Assembly: GCF_020382885.2 (NCBI RefSeq)
Contig: NC_058501.1
Location: 14,770,501-14,834,500 of the forward strand
From: Scatophagus argus
Lineage: Eukaryota > Chordata > Actinopteri > Scatophagidae
Direction of reading: 5' to 3'
Length of the DNA: 64,000 bases
Part shown: piece after piece, positions 33,619-46,066 of the stretch
How the letters are laid out: each line of letters begins with the position of its first letter
Position numbering within the stretch: the stretch's first letter is position 1
The notes under the pieces: model-generated
Told to the model about the DNA's origin: nothing
What the model saw: the letters and a program-made list of their open reading frames with translations, nothing else
The model's database searches: none
Program-made: the position numbers and the translations under genes

Positions 33619-33727
33619 CTTTCTGGAGAGATCAAGCAAGTCTCCCCTCAGACTTCAGGGTGATCTGGACAGACTCATAAAGTCTGGTGAAACTTTAACC
33701 AAGCGTTAACCAGCTATGCTTTATTGG
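33619..33727 (-). promoter_or_regulatory. cdh17 untranslated first exon and proximal promoter
   Basis: A good donor (CTTAC on plus, CCAGAAAG|GTAAG on minus) at 33618/33619 sits upstream of the signal-peptide exon, whose acceptor is at 32223/32224. The non-coding exon probably extends to about 33690. CTTTATTGG (33719-33727) is AATAAAG on the gene strand, which could act as a TATA-like or CDX-type site. Mammalian CDH17 is a known CDX2/HNF1 target, so that reading is inference. Confidence 0.4.
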
Positions 33728-33729
33728 AT

Positions 33730-35200
33730 CTAATGATTGTCTAATCATCCTGCCTTCGTGCCGAACTAGCCAATGAGGGAAGCAGCTGACAAGAGAGAGA
33801 AGAAAGACCGGAAGAACAGGACAATGATGCGAACAGTATTGTGAAAGACAAATCGATTATTAATGCACTTGTATATGTCACTGATTTGGCATAAATCCTC
33901 AAATGCTTCTAGTTCGAGTCCTGTTGGTGAGTTACAGTCGTAGTTGGGAAAAACAACATAACTCAAGAGTTGTACTTTTAAGACTGCACGTGTGTGACTT
34001 GTGAACAAAAAAGACAAACATTTGAACAAAAAACTGTATAATAGTGTGAGCATTTTCTCTAGAAATATACCATTCAGCATTTAAGGTTCGTATTTCCCCT
34101 CAGACTTTGACCTACACACCTCTGCACTGTTTCCTCTCAGATTTGTCTTTAGTAGCAGCGCCTGATAAGGACCTGTGTGTAGACAATGGGGCGAACAGAT
34201 TACACTGGCAATCCAATGCTTCACGAGAATACAAAGCTATGGGGTCATGAGGGTGACTCAGTAGGACAAGGCACATGTCATAAAACTTTAAAGTTGCAGT
34301 TTAAGATCTCGGTTCTCTCTAAGCTCTTCCACCTCTGTAAAGTGTACAAATGAATGCAACAGAAGTGCTTTAAAGGTGACCCTGAAAGGGGATGTCAGCC
34401 TATGTCTGTCACCCGGGTGTTCATCCTTTATCTTCATGACTCAACCTCACATATAGCTGGGATTATCTTCCATCTATCGTGATGTGCACATTACCATCCA
34501 GGGCTGAAAGCAGTGAGCTTTACAGCCTGTAGAAAGCTACTTGGTAGCAAGGCAGAGATTTGTGTGAATCTGCAACTGTAAGAAAAACAGGATGCGAGTG
34601 AGTCACCGTTTCACAGGACCGCTATTTAATCAGAACCTGTGAGTGCACTGTTGATGTTTCAGTGGTTGAAGCCATTAATTCAGTTGGAAGGCTCCATCAG
34701 GCTTGATCTTGTAGGCAGGCAGCCTGAAAGATATTCTGGCCAACAAGCACCAGCATCATCTGCCTGGGCTCTTTTGAATGTTTACTGCTTTTTCAACAAA
34801 ACAAAGCTTGGGATCCGAGCGGGCGGCACTTAGTGTTCAATGCATGATGTTCGCTGTGACCCAAATCTGCGATCAGTCCCTGAGCAGTCAAATCATTGTG
34901 CTCAATCCGTTGTCACAGACACATAGGGGACTAATTTCGTTTCTGAAAGTTCAGCTTTAATGTCACCACCTGACTCATCTTTTATCGGCTCAGTTGCGTT
35001 GCCGCTAAACCCTGTTTGTGTGAGTGTCTCTCTTTTGTGTCCATGCTGAGTCAACCGTGGTAACATCTCATTAGCAAGGTTGAGATGACAGACAAAAGGG
35101 ACAGTTTTTTTTTTATTCCCAAATTGGATGATGTCACTTTCTTTCACCAAGCAGCACTGAGGCACACAAGTAGCAAAATATATTAGATTCCCAATCTGTT
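33730..35200. other. Spacer between cdh17 promoter and gem 3' end
   Basis: No gene is supported. A motif resembling a B box (GTTCGAGTCC near 33914) has no A box at the right distance, so no tRNA or SINE is called. Confidence 0.55.
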
Positions 35201-35202
35201 TT

Positions 35203-35208
35203 TTTATT
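35203..35208 (-). terminator. Poly(A) signal of gem
   Basis: TTTATT on plus (AATAAA on minus) about 565 bp past the gem stop. A second hexamer lies at 35112-35117. Confidence 0.5.
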
Positions 35209-35771
35209 TACAGCGAGTGCAAAATACAACACATCATAAATAAAAAGTAACAAACAACTAAATGATCGTCATACAGAAAACAACATTAATCATCAATAGC
35301 TTACAGCTGGCAGTGATAGCACTTGGGGCTCAATGGACAACACGTTTGGCAGGAATGAGAGCAAAAGAGAACAGAAGGGAGAGACGAGGCTAATATTAAT
35401 GTCATTTGCTCACAACATAGAAGCCAACAAGCATCACTTAATTCTGTCAACTTCCATCAGTTGAGCTCTAACCTCCAACATTCACGCCGTGCAGACATTA
35501 GAGTTTCTGCGTCTGGAGACGTCGCTTCACCACCAGTCCATTACACAGGCGGACGATCTGAGCTCAGTCTTCTTCTGACTGAAACGTATGGTTGGCAGTG
35601 CAGAAATGTCACAAACACCTCTCATGTGCCCCAGGCAAGCTGTGCCAAGTTTGGATGTGAACACTTCTTTAGAGGCAGGCCTCCCGCCAGGCCATGTCCA
35701 CATGTTATGCTCTCCAGGCTTTAACTTCACCTGCTCAAAGGTTTAGCATAGAGAAAATGTGTGTCTGTCTC

Positions 35772-37133
35772 CTACAGCACAGACAGATCATGACAGGACT
35801 TAGATTTCAGCCAGAACGCCACACTGGGATTGTTTTTTGCCACCACCTTGTCCAGGAAGCGTCTGGCCTTCACGGGAAGACTCTCGCCGCGCGTGTTGCA
35901 GTTTATGTGCCTGCGACGCCTGTTGGCTTCCTTGGAGTCTCGACGTAGACGCAGCTGCCGCACTATGCCGCGAAAAGCCTCCCAGACGTTGTGCTGCATG
36001 GCGGCTGAGGTTTCGATAAACTTGCAGTCAAACACAGCAGCGCAGGCACGACCCTCTGGAAAAGAAAGACCAGCACGTGAAGAGAAACAACTCAGAGAAC
36101 CGTGTACGTCACACACAGACAGACAGACAGACAGACAGGGGTTGTGCCTCCTCACCACTGAATGACACCTCTCTCCGTCGCACCAGGTCACACTTGTTCC
36201 CCACCAGAATGATTGGTGTGTGCTGGGCAGGACGGAAGCGGCGCAGGGTTATCCTGAGCTCCGAGGCTCGCAGGAACGAGGCCCGGTCAGTCACAGAGTA
36301 CAGCAACAGGTAGGCATCACCTGTCTGCATGTAGAGCTCCTGAGTCCATTCACTGTCAGTCTGCAAAACCACAAACACACACAGTTAGATACAGGATTTA
36401 CAATGTGGCGGGTTACGTGCCCTCTTCTGACTCACACAAGTCAATGCAATGGTTTTTCATCTCACCTCTACATCCCATGTGTCCAGCAGAATTAGTGTAG
36501 CTGGCTCTCCATCCACTTCAATTTCTTGTTCACACACTTCATCTGAAATTAGAAAGTGTGTTGTTAACAGCAATGTGTTGGATGTGATCATAGAATCAAA
36601 ATAAGAATTCAGAAAGCATATGGTGCTCAGTACTGAGATTATGGATGGCCTTTTCAGTTTTTATAGTAATTTTATATTACTATGTTGTTAAAAATGTTTT
36701 GTCATTTGGTAATCCATCTAAAATATATTAATCAACCATAAAATTATAATTTCAGTGGTGTTATCATCATTTACTCGCCTCCACACAGCTCGCTGTCATC
36801 ACTGTCCATACTGTCTGCTGCCCCGGCGAAGATGCTGGCGAAGGCCGTCTTCCCGACCCCGCTGGCCCCTAAAAGCACCACCCGGTACGGGCTCCCGGGT
36901 TCAGCCGAATCCCCAGCGGAGTCTGTGGAGATGACCGAGTCTGAGGACGACCAGCTCCCGCGGCTCCCGTCCGACTCCCCGGCTGAGCTGTTGCAGGACT
37001 TGGAGCGGGAGATGCAGGCGGGTACCCGGGTCAGGAAGCTGTCCGTGAGCAGATGACTGCCGGGGTCGCAGATGCTCCACCGGTGGAGCTCGGTCTGCAG
37101 GCGGAGGCTGTGCCGGCGCACACTCGACAGCAT
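35772..37133 (-). CDS. gem: GTP-binding protein GEM (RGK family)
   Basis: GEM is an RGK small GTPase that inhibits voltage-gated calcium channels through their beta subunit and affects Rho/cytoskeletal signalling. Coding exons are 36779-37133, 36466-36542, 36156-36360 and 35772-36055, 921 nt or 306 residues (human 296). Motifs seen are the P-loop GASGVGKTA, LLDTWDVE in place of the usual DxxG (an RGK trait), NKCDL for guanine recognition, and ETSAA. The calmodulin/basic region RLRRDSKEANRRRR and the RGK-defining C-terminus KSKSCHDLSVL follow. There is no CAAX box. The first intron needs a GC donor (AG|GCGAGT at 36779/36778). The next GT downstream puts the frame into a stop. The ATG at 37133 aligns with the human N-terminus (RWSI shared). 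An in-frame upstream ATG at 37214 is possible but less likely. Confidence 0.96.
36111..36139. repeat. ACAG tetranucleotide microsatellite in the last gem intron
   Basis: About six ACAG units occupy part of a 100-bp intron (36056-36155). Confidence 0.85.
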
Positions 37134-37700
37134 CGTACCGGCGACAAAATCAGGATGAGCTGGATTAACCGACAGCGGTGGGACTGAACCCGTTTTGCAA
37201 CACCCCAAAAACACAAAGTTAAACGAGTCGATTTCTTCCCGGAAAGTCGCTTTTACGCCCTCTCATCAGCTTCAGACATGTCCCTCCGAGAGTCACTTAA
37301 AAACTGTCCCATAAGTCTAACAAGGACAACTGAAGCAGCTCAGCAGAAACTCGCGCTGCAGTTGCACTCGACGGTATTTTATTATTACACTCTCAATAAG
37401 CCTGCTGAGAGCAGATAAAGTGTACGACAGACCGAGTCCAGATGCATGAGGTTTAATTCGGGCATGACACAAACATTTGATTGTTAAATCCCGAAGCGAC
37501 ATTTGCATCTGCTGCCTTCTGAGTGTCTCTGCTGCCGTCTGTCTCAGTAAGCTCCAGCTGAGTGAGTCCCTAATGCTCTGAGAGGGGTTTCCCTGTGGTT
37601 TATATGAAGAGGAGGAAGAGGAGGAGGAGGAGGAGGTCACTTAAATGGAGCATTAATGTTTACAGTGATGTGGCGGGTATTTACTGCTCTGACTCTCATT
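37134..37700 (-). promoter_or_regulatory. Upstream region of gem
   Basis: GC-rich sequence continues upstream of the gem ATG and is read as 5' UTR and promoter. A GAG-rich run lies at 37607-37637. No firm non-coding exon or core promoter element could be set. Confidence 0.35.
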
Positions 37701-40700
37701 ATATTTACACCAAAAGGATATTGAATTGTGCCGCGTGAATACGAGGCTTTCATGAAATAAAATAATCTGTAATTCATTCTTTACAGAATATGAACAGCTA
37801 GATGAGATTAATACATCGTGTGTAAGTACACGGATTCATGTGCTGTTGTATTTAAAGCTAAAGTAAAACATGACATCACTTCTCCACTTGTGCTATTGTT
37901 ACAATAGCTTAGCATAATCCCTATCATTATCCCATAGCTGTCATTTAGCCACAGTCTCACTTTAAGTGCACTGATTGAGTATTTCCAATTTCTGATATTT
38001 TATATCTTCACTTCACTAGGTTTCAGTAAGGGAAAAATGATTTTCTACTTCATAAAATTTATTTGAAGGCTCTAGTTTGTTGTTTTTTTTTTCAGATTCA
38101 GATTTTAAATTGAACTTCTGACTAGATTATAAAAGATTACATATAATTATTTATTAAACTAGAAAAAAGGTATATAAATTTGTTAAAAATTCTTTTAAGA
38201 CTTAAATGCTGCTTAACTATAAATGCATAAGTAAAAATCACCAAACACTGACAGGCCATTTTGCAGCACATAGGATTACTGTCATTTTTGATACTTAAAT
38301 TACATTTTACTGATAATACTTCCTTACTTTTACTTACGGGGGTCAGTACAACAGAAATATGACATGATTCACAGTGTAGGCTGAGTAAAATGGCAGAGAG
38401 TAGAGGATTATTTGCAGTAAATGACACAGTTAAACACTACTGAGCTCATACTGTTTCACATATATATAACAAAACACAACATTTAAACAAACAAATATTG
38501 CAGTCGGTATCACAGCGCACATCACGAATAAGTGGCAGCAGAGCACAAATTCAATATCTTCCTTTAACATTCAGTTTTTGGTCGACACAGGAACACAGAG
38601 GGTGACCCAGAACGGTCTGACAGACTTCCAGAGTAAGTAAAGAGTGTTGATTATTAATTTGTGGTGTCTTGTAAGCTCGTACATTCTGGGTACAGCAGTT
38701 ACGGATTAAAAAACAAACAAACTCCACTGCCATCATCAGTACAGTGCATTAAACCTGAACTACTCTGAACGAAGGCTCTTCACAGAGACACATGAGGGGT
38801 AAAGAGGAGTAGCTTTGACATCTTGTATCTGCTGTTCTCTGGACTGAAAAGGCAGTTTTACATCTGTGGTCTGCACAGGCAGTCATATGCTAAAACACAT
38901 AGCTACTCTCAACATTGAAAATCAATTAATCAAAAAGCAAAAAACGCATCGATCCATCCTCACAGATTCTTATTTGATTTGCTGCTTCTCTTTATGACAT
39001 ATGATGGTAACCATGATATCTTTAACAAGCACTCTGATGCTCCCACCTTGGCCTTTGTGCATTTGCACCATACATTTTATTGACCAAATCATTAATTGAT
39101 CAAACAGCTTGCAGCTTAGTTGATAATAAAATTTCAGTTGTCAATACACGATCAGCAGAATCTCCATCTACCTCCCATCTACTCAGACCTGCAGTACTCT
39201 GCAACAGAGGCCACATGAGAGGCTCATTTACTTTGTTTATGAATTATTCAATGACACATAAATGTTGGCAGAGGCCTGCGCAGGTGCTAGCAGAAATAAC
39301 TGATCCAAACCTTGGCAGCTGCCTGTCCAACCTGATGGACGATTAACAGACATGCTAGACTACAACTTGGACCAATAACAAGAGCAGAAATTATTCACAA
39401 ATGTCATTTTGTCCAACCTAGACCTCATACAGCTGCTAAATATAACATGTAAAGAAACAGTATTTGGGAGGTTATTTAGAGTCAAAATTATCCCATCACG
39501 TAGATTACTTATCATCACACTTTTAGGTTAAAAGGTCAAAAAAATAAAATAACAAAAGTGATTCAATGAGGATGAAAGCCACAACTTCCAAAAGTGTCTC
39601 CAAGACAGGGACTCAGACATGTTCTTGACTTACTAGCACTAAAGCGAGTGAAGTATGTCAGACAGACATTGTCAGGGCATAAAATAACACAACATAAAAT
39701 ATTCCAAGGTGTGGCTCAGAACTGATAACTGAGTTTTATAGCAAACAAATAAACACACCCTTGGTACATTACATATTAGCTGGTGTGAGAATGATGTCTA
39801 GCAGGCCTTCGATTCAGAAGACCTTCTGTAGTGTCTTTGTGGTGTCAGAAAATATCTCAGCATAGCTTTCTGTCAGGAGTTACTGAATACAAGCTTTAGT
39901 AAGAGGCTTAGCATGTCAGTCTGAGATCTACTGTCAGCAGCACAGCCGGCATATTGTTAATGGGCTGGAAAACCACAAGTTGATATTTTGTGAATGACCC
40001 ATCTAACAACACTGATGTCCAGAGAAAACCTGCATCACCTCACGTACTCTCTCAACTCAAAAACCTCAGATTTTCATTCGCCAAAGCACTTTGTGTGTGA
40101 GAGGGAGCGAGTGACTGAGAGCGGGGAGCGTTCTTACAGCGATTGTGGGATTATGCTGCTTTTCGGCTGTTGTTTTTCAGGACTCCTGCATCGGGTTGTG
40201 GCTTCATCTGTGGGACCTGCTGCTGTGTATTACAGCCCTGATCTGATCTGCCTGACAGATGATTGGGTGACATTAAATCCTTGTTAAGTGCTGGAGCAGG
40301 ACCAGAGAGGGGGTGAGGTGGGGTGGAGTGGGGTGGGGTGGCTGCAGATTGACAGGAACATGGTGATAGCTCTTACATAGCCAGCTGACTGTGAAGTGAC
40401 CTCTTTCTTTTTAGCTTTCCTTCCACTTCACGCAAAACACACTGTCTCATAAGGTCTGTCAGACAGTGGAGATACAGAGTAGCCTACATATAAGGAAAAC
40501 AAACACATAGCATGTGTGCCTTCTGAAAACACAAACATAAACCTACCACAGCCCCCCCCCCCGACCAAATCTTAATCTGGTTCAAATATCTCTCTTGCTA
40601 TATTTGAAGATTTACAATCGAACCAAATTACTGCCAACTCACACACTACTGGGGCCTCAGACATACTACTCCACCAAGCAGTTAATAAATCTGTACCTTC

Positions 40701-43700
40701 TCATAGCACCAGGAGTGACCCCACCACTAAAGTCCCCCAGTACAGAAAATCTATAATATTTGGCCAGGGACATGAATTTAGTCAATACACTGTACTCAAA
40801 GTCCAGCTATGTAGGACACAGTCTTTCCAACAGTTTAAATGCCATGAAGATGCACTGCAGTTCAAGATGCTCTATTTTCACTGGAGTTTTAGTGTGAGTG
40901 AAAGTTTCTGACAGATGACATGTGAAGAGAGAAGAAGATTTTTACATAAGACCTGTTGTTAAAAGCACTGTCAAGGTTTCAGCAACAGTGACCTCCCTCC
41001 TCACTGCTTTTACTTCAGATGTGGGACAAGGAGGTAATAACACAATCAAAGCATTGAGGGTCTATTTTAACAGCTCAGTTGCAAAGACCACTGCAGAGCA
41101 AAATCAGCGAGAACAAAGTCAAGTGCACCAACACGACTTCGAGGTTTACATTAGTACACAGTGCTCTCTATTCACGTATAGCGATGAGACATAAAAATGC
41201 CAAGGAAAAGTGAGAAATATGCTACTATGCTGCCTAACCTAGGTTGCAACTAATGATTAAATTTCCCTGATTAATCATTTGATCTTTAAAATATGAGAAA
41301 ACAAGGTGATGTCTTCAAATTCAACTGACCATCAGTACAAAATCCAAAGATATTCAGTTTACTATGATCGTTTGATAAGCTGGAACCAGTAAGCGTGTCC
41401 GAGCAGTAAGATAAAACAAGATTAAAGGAGAAAAATCTCAATGCTGTGTGTGACATTATCTCACGGGTCTAAAAAAATTATGTTTCAATCTAACCGAAAA
41501 TGCCTCTGCTTGTTTTGGACAAGCACTTAATATTTGATCAGATTACAAACTGAAATGGAGGTACAAGGCTTTCAAGCAAATTTGATTTTCTGGTTTCTAT
41601 AAGCCCTCTCTAAACTTTTAAACTACCTATAAAGAAAGAAGTACAGAGGAAAACATGAAACAAAGTGAGAAAAGAAAGAAAACAAAGTGATACAGAATAT
41701 CATAAACACTGTAAATCAATATGACTTTCCAGTTCCCCTGAAGAGAAAACAGTCCAGCAAACTGAGCCTGAATTGTTTTAGTGTTCACAGGAAAGCCACT
41801 GTGCTGCTGGTAGATTTGTCTGCTGAAACTCAAGGATGTCCAATCTGATGCTATCAATTTTGGAGACTACATCTTGAAGCCCTTGCTTACAAAAACAACA
41901 GGTGTGCTCAAGGCCTGTGAAATACAGGCTGTATCTACTGGCAGTTCTGCTACACAAGTATGGTAATAGCTCCTTTAAAACCACGTGCAGCGTGATGGTT
42001 CTGGGACTGATGATGAATGAAGCATGTGAACTGTGACCTCCGTGAGCAGTTAATACCAGAGGCTTGGCCCTCCAGCTTCAACAGTATATTCAGATCTTTC
42101 ACAGACATCCCAGGATCACAGGGAATAAACTTTCAATCTGTGATTCGAACGACTGTATCTCTGTCTGTCCCTCCAGCGGTGGAAAGTCATTCATTCGATC
42201 CACTGCCAGGTCCCTGAGCTGTCGAGCTGGAACAAACAGCTTAAAAGAGGGATTGGTAGTGCTGGTAAAAGCTTTACACAGACAGACAGCAAATTCCACC
42301 TCACGCACACACCAGCACATGGCGTCGGAGACTGCTAGAGAAGTGATTCAAATCGATATCCTGCTTGGACGAGTAACTCTCATCTGACACGTGTCCAATG
42401 GCAATAACAAAATAATGCGACACAACATGTGATTGCTCTGAACCACAGTATCTTAATACAGCAAAGCGAGGCCAGGGCTAGACAGTTGCTATGCTACCAC
42501 TGGCTTCTGTCACAGGGCTCAGACGAGTCTGTTGCCTGTCTGAACTTACATAGGCTTTGTATTGTGGTAAACGCGGTCTATTTTAGCAATACTAGTGTGC
42601 TTAACTAGATTTTGTGTAGCGCACGTTATACTGTACTATAGAACTATACTATAGTACAGTATATAGTACTAACACAGTAAACATGGCAAAAACATTTCCT
42701 AAACATCAGATGAAGTAGTCAGTCAACAAAAATATTTAGCACCTCTTTTGATGAAACACTGATTATTCAAGTCATGTTTTAAGAAAAAACTATGGTGAAC
42801 ATTTTACAGTTTTCTAAAAGTATTATGATAATAAATTGAATATATATCAGTTTTGGACTATAGGTCACATTTTTAAAATGTCGCCTATAGGGCTCTAGGA
42901 TATTGTGAAATTTTACACTGTATGTTGACATTGTACTGACCAAACAATTAAGTGAGAAAATAACCTCATTACATTACATTAACCGAAAACCAAAATAATT
43001 GTTAACTGCAGTCCAAGTGAGCATTCTAACATAATGATGTTAGCATTTAGCTCACATCACCACTGTGCTCAAGCACAGCCTCACAGAGCTCCTACATCGT
43101 TGTAGAATCTCAGGCTGGTTTTACTACCACAAACCGCGGAGCCTCTAGAGGGCCTATGTTGGTCTCCACAGATTACATAACAAATATATGTATTATATAA
43201 GGTGAATATGAAGTTTAAGACTTTGAATTCTGGGCAGAACTGGCACTTACAGTTTAAATTCACACTGTGTTCACAGAGAAACAGCAGGTGTGTGCATAAG
43301 CACCATGTTGCCTCCAACACGCCACACGCTGATAGGCAGCAGAGATACAACTGTCATAATGTATAAAAGGAAAGCTTGACATCCCAGAGACCCATTTATT
43401 ATACAAGAAACTTGCTTAACAATCATGCAGCGTGCTGATCATCCAATAAATAATAATTACCCTGTTTATGTAAAGATGCATTGTACTGGTGCACAAATCA
43501 CATGTGAACACAAGCCACACACACAAAAACACGCATTTACATAACTCCCACGCAGCAGCTTTGTGTTGAAGAGCATGAACAGACGAGTGTTATCCAAAAT
43601 AACAGACTGAACAGATCGGGCTATGGCCCACATCATAAAACCCTGCAGATTCACAAGGTCACTACATCAGATGCATAAAGGGTGACATTACAGCACAAAA

Positions 43701-44050
43701 CTTAAGGCTACAAACTTGTTTCCTTTGTTCTTCTAGCAGAGAATTTGGCTCTGGATGGTATACTCACTGTGCAGACTGCTATAAACTAAATTCTTTTCTG
43801 TGAATGGCTGTATGCACATTCTCTATGTACCACCCAGATTCTGTGTCATCTCTGCATGCCCCAGAGCAACATAAATCCTCTAAGTGACTAACAGATAATA
43901 CTCAAAATGGACACAGACCAAAGGCTTATGTACAGTATGTAGATATAAAACAAATATTTCAAATACGCTGCATTCACACAGACGTCTAAAATGCTTTCTG
44001 CTTTCCCCGGGAAGAATTCAATAACCGACGTGCCTCCTTCTTAAAAGCTT
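37700..44050. other. Long gene-free interval gem-rad54b
   Basis: About 6.3 kb without any exon chain or recognised protein. Features seen are fragments with TACTTTTAC blocks (near 38285-38340), a G-rich GGGGT run (about 40311-40341) and a C homopolymer (40551-40562). There is also a perfect hairpin at 42627-42663. The ORFs at 39994-40287 and 40922-41194 look random. Confidence 0.6.
42627..42663. repeat. Perfect 15-bp hairpin
   Basis: TATACTGTACTATAG, a 7-base spacer (AACTATA), then the exact inverted copy. It is too short for a standard miRNA precursor and no element ends were recognised. Confidence 0.8.
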
Positions 44051-44051
44051 G

Positions 44052-44057
44052 TTTATT
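44052..44057 (-). terminator. Poly(A) signal of rad54b
   Basis: TTTATT on plus (AATAAA on minus) about 315 bp beyond the rad54b stop. The implied 3' UTR includes CA runs (44165-44194) and GT runs (44318-44344). Confidence 0.55.
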
Positions 44058-44158
44058 ACACACATTCCTTTTGAATTTCATTTATATAATGATGTTTTTC
44101 ACTTTGTTTTTGAATAAATGAAGAAAATGTCCAAGTCAATATGCAGTATCTCTCTCTC

Positions 44159-44198
<40 letters not shown>

Positions 44199-44311
44199 AA
44201 ACTGTTGGAAACAGTATTACTGCTGTTGGCAGTGTACACTGTATAAGAGTGATATTTTGTAGTCAGGCTGCAGACAAAGCCCAGAGATCCTCAAACAAAC
44301 ATGTAGAAGAA

Positions 44312-44345
<34 letters not shown>

Positions 44346-44370
44346 TCCATATCTAGAGAGTAATCTGTGT

Positions 44371-46035
44371 TTACTGAGTTGTGTGAGAGATGGTGGTCTG
44401 GAAGGCGAAGGTGATGTGGTCTCGTGCGTGATCGAGGTAGGGGTCTGAGAAGGTTTGTGTGTCACCCGAGAAATGTCTCCAGCGCATCAGCTCGGACATG
44501 CTGAGATGCTTCTGTGCCACCCCCCCACGGTCACTATGGCGACCGAGCTGGCATGGCCTATCAGGAACCTCCTCGTCCTCCTCTACTGCAGCTGAGAATG
44601 AAGAAACAAAGTTAGTTATTGAGGTTCAGTGAAGTGAAATACTGACTATAACGTGTAGGGAGTTACGGATGTCCTTACCCTGGACTGAACCGTCCATGCT
44701 GCAGCTGCAGTTCAACAGGTCGTGTGTTAAAGAAGGTGTTTCTGTCAGGCTGAAAAGATCTCGCAGGTCACTGGTGGAGAAGCTGGTGTGCTCCGCCCCT
44801 TTGCCCAGGTCAACCACTGTCCCAGAAAGGCCCTGTTTGGACACCTGTCTCTGGAATATACGCTCCTCAATAGTGCCTGAGAGGAAACAACACACAACCA
44901 GACATAAAACATCCGACTCATGTTAGGGCTGAGCAGTAAACTGAAACATTATTGAAACTGCAATAAAGACAAATGAAATATCAAAATTGCAGAATGTGCA
45001 ATTCTTCGATACAGGTAAAACATGTCAACATAAATGAAGCACTGTGGTGAGAGATGCTCTGACCTACAAATCACATTAACATAAGGGAATATGCTTGTTC
45101 GGTACAGACCTCAGCAAAATCACATCAACACCACTTTGATACTATTTCTCAGAAAAAAAGGAAATGGAAAAAAAAAAAAAAAAAAATTCCCACTAAATTT
45201 CCCACTAAAAGTTTGACTCGAACAGCAATTATCTGTCAAAATAATCACGATATGGCGTTATTGGCATGTAGTTCTGCCCGAGTTCAACATTCTGGCTGAT
45301 TGTGCGTGACTGTGTATTCTGACCTGCTGTGAGCAGACGATAGATGTGCACAGTCTTCTTTTGTCCATCTCTCCAGACGCGCGCCATGGCCTACAAATCA
45401 CAGAGAAACAAAAGTTGCAGGAGAGAATGACACAAATTCACACAGCACCATCTGGTGGATATGCATGTCATATCCATAATGTGTAATATAGTCTGAGGGT
45501 GCTTCCGCACCTGTAGTCCAGTTCAATTGGCAGCTTTCACAGCAAAGAAAACAAACACCACAAGCAAACACGTCATAGTTCATTTGAACAGAAACACAAA
45601 GGTTAGGTATGTAAGCACCCTGAATGTGTTTGTGCATAAGACAAAAGAGACCAAAACCACAGCGATGTGATTTCTGTGAGAGTGTGTCTTACTTGAATGT
45701 CATTGGCAGGGTTCCAGTCGATATCATACAGCACCAGATGGGAAGCACCCACCAGATTAAGTCCCACGCCTCCTGCTTTGGAGCTCAACAGAAACAGGAA
45801 GTTCTGAGAGTAGGGACTGTTAAAAGTGTCAACCAGCCGCTGTCTCTGGCTGGTGGGGGTCTGCCCATCAAGTCTGCAGAAAGTGTAGCCCATGTGTACA
45901 CACAAGTCCTGGAGCAAGTCAAGTGTCTTGGTATAGTTGGACACTAAGACGACTCTGCAAGGTCACACACATTTTCAGTACATGGACAAAACACATGTAC
46001 ATGCAAGCACCTGACACTATCACCACAAGTGCGCG

Positions 46036-46066
<31 letters not shown>

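Noticed and set aside
33910-33935. GTTCGAGTCC, another B-box-like motif
   Set aside because: No A box at a suitable distance and no tail. Likely chance.
39994-40287. 97-codon ORF in the gem-rad54b interval
   Set aside because: No domain, no splice partner, and composition like the surrounding non-coding DNA.
40922-41194. 90-codon ORF in the same interval
   Set aside because: Low-complexity composition, no recognisable family and no promoter or poly(A) context.
44165-44194. Regularly spaced repeats considered as a CRISPR-like array
   Set aside because: Simple CA microsatellite. There are no spaced repeats and the genome is eukaryotic.
44141-44465. ORFs on both strands through CA/GT runs
   Set aside because: Their length comes from the microsatellite (HTHTHT and VCVCVC runs). 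The region is rad54b 3' UTR and last exon.
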